From Sphingopyxis terrae subsp. terrae NBRC 15098 (GTDB lineage: Bacteria; Pseudomonadota; Alphaproteobacteria; Sphingomonadales; Sphingomonadaceae): a DNA stretch of 64,000 bases. The first letter of the stretch is position 1; every line of letters starts with the position of its first letter. This document shows, piece after piece, positions 57,213 to 64,000 of this stretch. The stretch spans positions 111,793 through 175,792 of the forward strand of contig NZ_BCZQ01000018.1 of the NCBI RefSeq assembly GCF_001598815.1. The letters are read 5' to 3'. A model generated the notes under the pieces. That model had not been told where the DNA came from. It searched no databases and was given only the letters and a program-made list of their open reading frames with translations. The position numbers were made by a program, and so were the translations under genes.

Positions 57213-58582
57213 GGCCGCTCCCCTTGCCGCTTGCCGGTCTGGCGCTGGCATTGGCGGGCTGCGCGCCCGCGCTGACGCCGCCGCCCGCCGCGAGCGCGGT
57301 TGCGCCGCCCGCCGACTGGCGCACTGCGCTGTCGACGGACGGTGCGGCGATCGACGGCCGCTGGTGGTCGGCATTCGGCGACCCGCGGCTGACCGCGCTG
57401 GTCGAACAGGCGCGCGCGAACAACAGCGACCTTGCCATCGCGGCCGCGCGCGTTGCCGAAGCGCGGGCGCAGGAGCGCGTCGCACGGTCGCTGCTGTTGC
57501 CGAACCTGTCGCTGAGCGGGCAGGGGGCCGAGGCGCGCAGCGTCAACGCCTTCGGCCAGCCGACCGAAAGCTTCGCCGCGCAGCCGGTGTTCCAGGCGAG
57601 CTACGAGATCGACCTGTTCGGCCGCAATGCCGCGACGCGCGAGGCGGCGCGGGCCAATGCGGCGGCGGTTGCGGCGGCGCGCGAGGCGGCGACGCTGTCG
57701 GTCAGTGCGGCGGCGGCGAGCGGCTATATCACGCTGCTCGCGCTCGACGCGCGGCGGCAGTTGCTCGCCGAGACGCTGACCTCGCGGTCGGAGGCGCTAC
57801 GGCTCGCGCGCAGCCGCGCCGAGGCCGGCTATACCTCGCAGCTCGAACTGCGACAGGCCGAGGCCGAATATCAGGCGACGGCGCAGCAGATCCCGGCGAT
57901 CGAGGCGGCAATCGCGCGGCAGGAAAACGGCCTGTCGCTGCTCGTCGGCGATACGCCGCATGCAATCGCGCGCGGCGAAGGTTTTGCCGCGCTCGCGGTG
58001 CCGCCGGTGCCTGCGGTGCTGCCGTCTGAACTGGTGCGGCGGCGGCCCGACATCGCGCAGACCGAATATGCGCTGGCGGCGACCGACGCCAATCTGCGTG
58101 CCGCGCGGGCACAATTCCTGCCGCAAGTCCGGTTGGCGGCGTCGGCCGGGGCGGTAATTTCGTCGGCTTTGGGCGATCCGATCAGCATATGGTCGGTCGG
58201 CGGCAGTATATTGGCGCCGATCTTTTCGGGCGGGCGACTGCAAGGCCAGTTCGACGCCGCGACGGCGCAGCGCGATCAGGCGGCTTTCGCCTATCGCAAG
58301 ACGGTTCTCACCGCCTTTCGCGAGGTGGCGGACCAAATGGCGGTGATCGACCGGTTCAACGCGCAGGAACAAGCGCTGATGGCGCAGCGCGCGGCGGTGG
58401 CCGATGCGCTGCGGCACGCGACCAACCGCTATCGCGCGGGCTATTCGCCCTATCTGGAACAGCTCGACGCGCAGCGGTCGCTGCTCGGCGTCGATCTCGC
58501 GCTGATCCAGCTCCGCGCCGACCGCCTGAACGCATATGTCGCCCTCTATCAGGCGCTCGGCGGCGGCGCCCCGGCGGTTTAA
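57209..58582 (+). CDS. NodT-family outer-membrane efflux lipoprotein
   Basis: A 457-residue TolC-like factor. Signal and lipobox (LALALAGCAPAL), then two OEP repeats: WWSAFGDPRLTALVEQARAN and the second half starting PSELVRRRPDIAQTEYAL. The ATG overlaps the HlyD stop (AATGA). It completes the tripartite pump with the MFS and HlyD genes. The stop abuts the convergent M1 peptidase stop (4-base overlap). Confidence 0.94.
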   Translation: MRPLPLPLAGLALALAGCAPALTPPPAASAVAPPADWRTALSTDGAAIDGRWWSAFGDPRLTALVEQARANNSDLAIAAARVAEARAQERVARSLLLPNLSLSGQGAEARSVNAFGQPTESFAAQPVFQASYEIDLFGRNAATREAARANAAAVAAAREAATLSVSAAAASGYITLLALDARRQLLAETLTSRSEALRLARSRAEAGYTSQLELRQAEAEYQATAQQIPAIEAAIARQENGLSLLVGDTPHAIARGEGFAALAVPPVPAVLPSELVRRRPDIAQTEYALAATDANLRAARAQFLPQVRLAASAGAVISSALGDPISIWSVGGSILAPIFSGGRLQGQFDAATAQRDQAAFAYRKTVLTAFREVADQMAVIDRFNAQEQALMAQRAAVADALRHATNRYRAGYSPYLEQLDAQRSLLGVDLALIQLRADRLNAYVALYQALGGGAPAV

Positions 58583-60450
58583 TCGCCAGCGAGGATCTTC
58601 TCGATCCCCGATGCCACCGCCGGGTGATAGGTGGCGCGCGAGCGGGCGAACAGGTCGCGCGCGATCGTATCGCCCCACGCGCCCTGACGCTTGAGCCCGG
58701 TATAGAGCGGCCGGATCAGCAGGCCGCGCCCGACGGTGCCCGCGAACTGGCGCAGCGACGGCAGCGCGGGTTCGTAGCGGTTGGCAATGGCAAGCTCGAG
58801 CCAGGCCGAGCGGACATAGGCGTTGGTCGACGCCGACAGACCCAGCGTTTCGTCGAGTTCCTTGAGCCGCGCCGCGCTCTGCGCCCGCGGGATGCCGTTC
58901 AGGAAACGCAGCCATTGCTGCGTCGTCCATCCTTCGGGCGCGATGGCGCGCGCCGGACCGCCGGCGTTGAAGGCGGCAAGCTTGGCATCGACCGCGGCCA
59001 GCGTCGCGCTCTTGTGGTGCACCGCATTGTCGGGCAGGCCCGCGGCATAGGACCAGCGGTCGAGTTGCAGCGACAGTTCGAGCGCCGGGTCGCCCTTCAG
59101 CAGATTTTCGCGCAGATCGGTCAGGAAACCCGCGGTCGTCTGTGGCTGAAAGGCATGGCGGTTGAAATAGGATTTGAGATAGGCGTCCCAGCGCGCGCGG
59201 CCGACCGTCGTTTCGATCATGCGCAGGAAGTTGGATCCCTTGGTATAATCGAGCGTGCCGTCGCCGGGTGCACCGTGCAGCCGGGTCTTGGCGCCGGTCT
59301 GGCCGCCATTGGCGTCGATGTCGCGCATCATATTGTCCCAGTCGAGATCGGCATACATCGCCGCGCGCTCCTTGCCGTAGAGCGCCTCCATGATCCGGTT
59401 CTCGAAATAGGTAGTGAAGCCTTCGTTGAGCCAACTGTCGGACCAGGTCGCATTGGTGACGAGGTTGCCCGACCAGCTATGCGCTAGTTCGTGCGCGACG
59501 ACGTCGGTGTTCGACCGGTCGCCGGTGATGATCGTCGGCGTGAGAAAGGTCAGCATCGGGTTTTCCATGCCGCCATAGGGAAAGGAGGGCGGCAAAACGA
59601 GCATGTCGTAGCGGCCCCAGCGATAAGGGCCATAGAGCGCTGACGCGGCGTCGATCATCTTTTCGACGTCGCCGAATTCGCGCGCTGCGGCGTCGAGCAT
59701 CGTCGCTTCGGTCCACACGCCCGAACGCGGGCCGAGCGACCGGAATTTCAGGTCGCCGACCGCGAAGGCAATCAGATAGGGCGGCACCGGCTTGTCCATG
59801 CGAAAGCGAAAACGACGACGACCGTCGGGCAGCGCTTCGCCCTTGTCGCCGCTCAGCTTCTCGCCGCTCATCACCGCGACGAGATCGCCCGGAACGGTCA
59901 GCGTCGCATCCCATGTCTGACGGATACCGGGGCTGTCCTGCGTCGGAATCCAGCTCCTGTTGAGGATCGCCTGGCCTTGGCTGAACAGATAGGGCTTGGT
60001 CTTTCCCGCAGTCATTTCGGGCGGCAGCCATTGTAGCGCATTGGCTCCCGGCCGGCTGCGATAGGTCAGGACGATGCGCTGCGCGCCGCCGAGTTCGACC
60101 GTCAGCGCCGAACCGAGTTCGGGATCGGTATCGCCGACAGCCCATTTGAGCGGTTTGCCATTGGCGTCGGTGACCGAAGAAATCGCCAGATTGTCGATGT
60201 CGAGGACGATCGACTGCGCATCCTTGGCGGCGAGCAGATCGAGCGTCGCGGTGCCGCCCAGTGTGCGGGTCGCGAAATCGACATCGAGGTTCAGCGACAC
60301 ATGGGTGACGCGGGCGACCTCGGGATCGGCGTGGGTCCATACGTCCTTCGCCTCGGGCGTCGTCAATATGGGGGCAGGGGCGGTCGCCGTCTGTGCGGCG
60401 AGGGGCGAGGCGCCGGCGAGCAGCGCGGCGGCGAGCAGGATCATACGCAT
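58579..60450 (-). CDS. M1-family zinc metallopeptidase (secreted)
   Basis: A 623-residue peptidase with a signal peptide (MRMILLAAALLAGASPLAAQ). Exopeptidase motif FPYGGMENP and zinc site HELAHSWSGN with downstream Glu in NEGFTTYFE are intact. It is close to leukotriene A4 hydrolase-like aminopeptidases, with the C-terminal armadillo-like helical domain. I start at the ATG at 60450; longer frames upstream are Arg-rich and not supported. Divergent from the S46 peptidase at 60630, so the two secreted peptidases may work together in peptide scavenging. Confidence 0.93.
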   Translation of the reverse strand: MRMILLAAALLAGASPLAAQTATAPAPILTTPEAKDVWTHADPEVARVTHVSLNLDVDFATRTLGGTATLDLLAAKDAQSIVLDIDNLAISSVTDANGKPLKWAVGDTDPELGSALTVELGGAQRIVLTYRSRPGANALQWLPPEMTAGKTKPYLFSQGQAILNRSWIPTQDSPGIRQTWDATLTVPGDLVAVMSGEKLSGDKGEALPDGRRRFRFRMDKPVPPYLIAFAVGDLKFRSLGPRSGVWTEATMLDAAAREFGDVEKMIDAASALYGPYRWGRYDMLVLPPSFPYGGMENPMLTFLTPTIITGDRSNTDVVAHELAHSWSGNLVTNATWSDSWLNEGFTTYFENRIMEALYGKERAAMYADLDWDNMMRDIDANGGQTGAKTRLHGAPGDGTLDYTKGSNFLRMIETTVGRARWDAYLKSYFNRHAFQPQTTAGFLTDLRENLLKGDPALELSLQLDRWSYAAGLPDNAVHHKSATLAAVDAKLAAFNAGGPARAIAPEGWTTQQWLRFLNGIPRAQSAARLKELDETLGLSASTNAYVRSAWLELAIANRYEPALPSLRQFAGTVGRGLLIRPLYTGLKRQGAWGDTIARDLFARSRATYHPAVASGIEKILAGD

Positions 60451-60629
60451 GGGAAGGCGGCGTAGGCGGCGACGCACGAAACTGCAACCGGCTGGTGGCA
60501 CGAAGCAATCCTGGCGAACGCGAAATTGGCGGTGGCGATTGCGGCCGATCGGGCGCAAGGTGCGCGCCACCCCCGACGCGGGCGCTTCCCGCGCGGGATG
60601 TCGATGATTTCAAATGATGGATTTTGCCA

Positions 60630-62684
60630 ATGACCCGATATCGCCCGATTTCGTTCACCGCGGCCGTGCTCGCCGGCGCCGCTCTTCTTGCTCCTCCCGC
60701 GTTCGCCGAAGAGGGCATGTGGACCTTTGACGCCTTTCCGGCGCAGCAGGTGAAACAGACCTACGGTTGGGCGCCGGATCAGGCGTGGCTGGGCAAGGTG
60801 CAGGCGGCGGCGGTGCGTTTGACCGGCGGCTGTTCGGCAAGCTTCGTATCGGCCGAGGGGCTGATCCTGACCAACCACCATTGCGTCGCAAGCTGCCTGT
60901 TCGACAATTCGAAGGCGGGCGCCGACTATCTCAACGACGGGTATGTCGCCGACCGCCGCGACATGGAGCTCAAATGCCCCGGTCAGCAGGCCGAGGTCGT
61001 CACCAGCATCGGCGACGTGACCGGGGCCATCAAGGCGGCGATGGGGTCGCTTGCCGGCGAAGCGCTGACCAAGGCGCGCGATGCGAAGATTGCCGAAATC
61101 GAAAAGAGCGGTTGTTCCGACACCGACAAGACGCGCTGTCAGGTCGTCACCCTGTTCGGCGGCGGTCAATACAAGCTCTACAAATATCGCAAATATTCCG
61201 ATGTGCGGCTGGCATGGGCGCCCGAGGATCGCGCCGCGACCTTTGGCGGCGATCCCGACAATTTCAACTTCCCGCGCTATTCGCTCGATGCAAGCTTCCT
61301 GCGCGCGTACGAGAATGGCAAGCCGGTCGTGACGCCCGCACACCTGCAATGGAACCCGCGCGCGCCGCGTGAGGGCGAAATGACCTTCGTTGTCGGCAAC
61401 CCCGGTTCGACCAGCCGACTCTACACGACCAGCCAGCTTGCCTTCGAGCGCGAACTGCGCCTGCCGATCACGGTGACGACCTATTCCGAACTGCGCGGCC
61501 GCCTGCTGCGCGCGATGGAGGAAAGCAAGGATCATGAGCGCGAAGGGCTCGATCTGCTCAACGGGCTCGAAAACAGCCTGAAAGTCTATATCGGCCGCCA
61601 GAAGGCGCTGAACGACCCGGCCTTCACCGCGACACTGGTCGCCAAGGAGGACGAACTCAAGGAGAAGAGCGCGGGGAATGCCGCGATCGGCGATCCCTGG
61701 GCGTCGGTCGACAAGGCGGTCGGCGCCTATCGCTCGCTCTATTTGCCGGCGCGCTTCACCAATCCGATGAGCGATCTTTATGGCTATGCCGAAACGCTCG
61801 TCTATGCGGCGCAGGAGCGCTCGAAGCCCAATGGCGAGCGCCTGCCCGGCTACACCGACAGCGCGCTGCCGCTGACCAAGAAGAGCCTGCTCGATGCGAA
61901 GCCGGTCTATCCCTGGCTCGACGAGCTGACGCTCGAATGGAGCCTGTCGAAGGCGCGTGAATATCTGGGTGCCGACGATCCGGACACCAAATTGCTGCTC
62001 GGTCAGGAAAGCCCCGAGCAGCTTGCCAAGCGGCTGGTCGAAGGATCGAAGCTCGCCGATCCCGCCTATCGCCAGATATTGTGGGATGGCGGGCTTGCCG
62101 CGATCGAAGCCAGCGATGATCCGATGATCCGCTTTGCGCTGCGCCTCGCGCCGCGCCAGCGCGCGCTAAAAAACGCGGTCGACGAGGCCTATGGCGGTCC
62201 GCTCGCGGTCGCCGGCGGCAAGATCGCCGACGCGCGCTTCGCCGCCTATGGCGACACGCTCTATCCCGACGCGACCTTCACGCTGCGCATTTCCTATGGG
62301 CAGGTGAAGGGCTGGATGGAGCGCGGCAATGCGGTGCCGATCGCAACCACGATGGGTGGCACCTTCGACCGCGCGACGGGCAACCCGCCGTTCGACCTCG
62401 CCCCGGCTTTTGCGGCGAAAAAGGCGGCCATCGATCCGGCGGTCACCTATGACTTCGTGACGACCAATGACATCATCGGCGGCAATTCGGGCTCGCCGGT
62501 GATCGACAAGGCCGGTACCGTCATCGGCGCCGCGTTCGACGGCAATATCCACTCGCTCGGCGGCAATTACGGTTATGATGGCACGCTCAACCGTACCGTC
62601 GTCGTTTCGACCGCTGCGGTGCAGGAAGCGCTCGAAACCATCTATCCCGCGCCGGCGCTGGTGAAGGAGCTTGCGGGCAAATAG
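60630..62684 (+). CDS. S46-family dipeptidyl-peptidase (DPP7/DPP11 type)
   Basis: A 684-residue exported serine peptidase. Signal peptide AAVLAGAALLAPPAFA. Catalytic triad regions: His in LTNHHCVASC (about residue 83-84), Asp in TFGGDPDNFNF, Ser in IIGGNSGSPVID. The S1-determining region reads SLGGNYGYDG, with Gly rather than the Arg of Asp/Glu-specific DPP11, so a hydrophobic-preferring DPP7-like activity is more likely; this residue call needs an alignment. The ATG at 60630 is preferred to TTG at 60624. Confidence 0.94.
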   Translation: MTRYRPISFTAAVLAGAALLAPPAFAEEGMWTFDAFPAQQVKQTYGWAPDQAWLGKVQAAAVRLTGGCSASFVSAEGLILTNHHCVASCLFDNSKAGADYLNDGYVADRRDMELKCPGQQAEVVTSIGDVTGAIKAAMGSLAGEALTKARDAKIAEIEKSGCSDTDKTRCQVVTLFGGGQYKLYKYRKYSDVRLAWAPEDRAATFGGDPDNFNFPRYSLDASFLRAYENGKPVVTPAHLQWNPRAPREGEMTFVVGNPGSTSRLYTTSQLAFERELRLPITVTTYSELRGRLLRAMEESKDHEREGLDLLNGLENSLKVYIGRQKALNDPAFTATLVAKEDELKEKSAGNAAIGDPWASVDKAVGAYRSLYLPARFTNPMSDLYGYAETLVYAAQERSKPNGERLPGYTDSALPLTKKSLLDAKPVYPWLDELTLEWSLSKAREYLGADDPDTKLLLGQESPEQLAKRLVEGSKLADPAYRQILWDGGLAAIEASDDPMIRFALRLAPRQRALKNAVDEAYGGPLAVAGGKIADARFAAYGDTLYPDATFTLRISYGQVKGWMERGNAVPIATTMGGTFDRATGNPPFDLAPAFAAKKAAIDPAVTYDFVTTNDIIGGNSGSPVIDKAGTVIGAAFDGNIHSLGGNYGYDGTLNRTVVVSTAAVQEALETIYPAPALVKELAGK

Positions 62685-62798
62685 CCGCCCCGGCGTCCCG
62701 GTGCAGGGGATGCCGGCGATTGCGGCGGGCAACGGACTGTGGACCGTCGCCCGCCGCATCACACGCTCGTCCATGGCCGGGCTGCGGTTTGCCTGTCG

Positions 62799-63605
62799 CT
62801 ATTTCTTTTGAGCAAGGCATTGGGCGAGCGCGTCGCGCGCCTTCAATCCATCATGCCACTGGCCGGAGAAGATGGTCTTGCCATTGTCGGCCAGGCTGTA
62901 ATCCTGGACATCCTCGATCGCGCCCACCAGAATGGCCCCGCTCGGCACGGCGAAACTCACCATGCCCATTGTTTTGCTCCGGAGACCGACTTTGGAGATC
63001 AGAGCCGTTACGGTTTGGATTTCCCCGGACTGCGTCAGCGAAAACGCCCTCGACTGGGATTTGTCCGGCGCCGGGATGCTGTAACCCATATACTGGATGA
63101 CGGCGGGACCGTTCCTGCCTTCAAGGGCCGACATGATCACGGCGCCGGCAGGTGTCCAATAGCTGACGGTGCAATCCTTATCCGCTTTCCCTTTTTCGGT
63201 GGCACGCTGTGAACTGGAAGCTGGTTCGGGCGACCATCCGGCGAAGGGTTCCTCGCCAGGCAGAAACCACAGGCCTTCCTGAAGCTGACGATATCGTTGA
63301 CCTATCAGTTTGCGTTGCTCTGAATTGGCGGCTTCAACCTCCGCCCCATGCTTGGCGAATGCCGCCCATTCTTCAGGCGAATAATATCGCATCGCCGCCG
63401 CGCCTTGGTTGCCGTCTGACCCCCATTCGCACCAATATTCGACGATGTTGCCGGTTTGATCATAGACTTCACTGATGGTGTATTCGTTGGACCTTCCGGC
63501 GCATAGATGCTCGGCATGAGCGGTTTGCGGCCAACAGGCAAAAGCCAGGAGCATCAGGAAAGCCTGCGCCGGCCCCTTGTTTCGGAACGTGGTTGAACAT
63601 TGCAT
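62799..63605 (-). CDS. Secreted hypothetical protein
   Basis: A 268-residue protein starting MQCSTTFRNKGPAQAFLML, with a signal peptide ending near AHA. Several Cys (HLCAGRS, YWCEWG, KDCTVSYW, LAQCLAQKK) suggest disulfides. Segments PAGAVIMSALEGRNGPAVI and PSGAILVGAIEDVQDYSL look like two related beta units. No family recognised. Its codon use is slightly less GC-biased than neighbours, so it may be a recent arrival. Confidence 0.75.
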   Translation of the reverse strand: MQCSTTFRNKGPAQAFLMLLAFACWPQTAHAEHLCAGRSNEYTISEVYDQTGNIVEYWCEWGSDGNQGAAAMRYYSPEEWAAFAKHGAEVEAANSEQRKLIGQRYRQLQEGLWFLPGEEPFAGWSPEPASSSQRATEKGKADKDCTVSYWTPAGAVIMSALEGRNGPAVIQYMGYSIPAPDKSQSRAFSLTQSGEIQTVTALISKVGLRSKTMGMVSFAVPSGAILVGAIEDVQDYSLADNGKTIFSGQWHDGLKARDALAQCLAQKK

Positions 63606-64000
63606 GGAGATTTCCGCTTGCAAACAGAATGACGGCGCGGGGCATCGTGGCCTTGGCCTCTGCACCATAGATATGTCGTCTACTGCCATAGGATCGGACC
63701 GGGCAACATCGTCCGAATGTACTGGTGCATGCGTCCCGACCTGTTCTGCCCGCGCACGACTATATTGGCCGAAGGCCGACGGGAAACGGCGCGGAGTGGC
63801 GTGCCCTTAAGGGGCCATCCCGGATTGCTGCCGATTTCTTGATGTGTTAGCGTCCGCGCTCGTGGTGTAATTTCCGGTGTAGGCGATGGTGTATTCCGGG
63901 GTGGGGCATGCCCCACCCCGGAATGCGGCGTCGCTGGTGGCCACCGGGTTCATCGTTATGGTGGAGTTTGCACACTTCAACCGTGACGAAGAGGAGTTCC
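63606..64000. other. Right-edge region, mostly non-coding; possible IS end
   Basis: From 63606 to about 63845 no credible gene is seen. From about 63845 (TGTTAGCGTCC) the DNA changes: TGGTGTAATTTCCGG and TGGTGTATTCCGG repeat each other at 63863 and 63888, and a perfect 32-base palindrome follows at 63893-63924. A frame starting ATG at 63958 (MVEFAHFNRDEEEF) is open to the window end. This resembles the multi-repeat terminus of an IS21-like element, but the window ends before proof. Confidence 0.4.
63893..63924. repeat. Perfect 32-base palindrome
   Basis: Arms 63893-63908 and 63909-63924 are perfect reverse complements centred on GCATGC, with no loop. It follows two short direct repeats and precedes an open frame at 63958. 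Possibly a terminator or part of an insertion-sequence leader that blocks read-through into a transposase. Confidence 0.8.

Noticed and set aside
63577..63810. 77-codon plus-strand frame at the right edge
   Set aside because: No ribosome site, overlaps the start of the secreted protein gene on the other strand and has no recognisable sequence.

Overview
The window is a high-GC chromosomal segment of an alphaproteobacterium, most likely a sphingomonad close to Sphingopyxis. Evidence: a circularly permuted two-piece tmRNA gene of the alphaproteobacterial type, an RcdA-like (DUF1465) protein, an alphaproteobacterial DksA without zinc ligands, a Sphingomonas-type DUF3008 gene, sphingomonad-style intergenic palindromes and a PEP-CTERM-like surface protein. 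No phage, plasmid or CRISPR module is visible. A possible insertion-sequence end lies at the extreme right edge.

Left third (1-19961): an FtsX-like exporter permease (cut by the window edge) with its ATPase, a divergent TesA-type lipase, a MOSC protein, a small beta-barrel protein, rlmN, an SDR/HxlR divergent pair, a UrcA/LysR divergent pair, dnaN, a PQQ-type sugar dehydrogenase, an argC-NlpC/P60-M17 aminopeptidase operon and a Baeyer-Villiger-type monooxygenase.

Middle (20151-42522): a phosphate locus in which a Nudix hydrolase is fused in frame to a DUF47 (PhoU-like) domain directly upstream of a PiT phosphate transporter; DUF4403; rimO; then serS-surE-nlpD-like-K+ channel on the minus strand; a serine-rich PEP-CTERM-like protein; dksA, PilZ, two YdcH-like genes, rcdA-like and a soluble chemoreceptor; a MoxR ATPase; a lone pspC with an apparent sigma-54 promoter; the (GIY-YIG)-dnaG-rpoD operon; and a YqeY-like gene.

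Right third (42654-64000): carA - small lipoprotein - carB - greA - rhomboid; a lemA plus triple TPM-domain plus Nudix operon; mscL; ssrA; a divergent MerR / short CDF metal-efflux pair; a tripartite drug efflux operon (MFS, HlyD, NodT); divergent M1 and S46 peptidases; and an unassigned secreted protein.

Recurring theme: at least five families of long palindromic repeats punctuate the window. One lies in frame inside carA and another encodes the C-terminal tail of the GIY-YIG protein that overlaps dnaG. The most novel-looking unit is the Nudix-DUF47 fusion with its PiT transporter.
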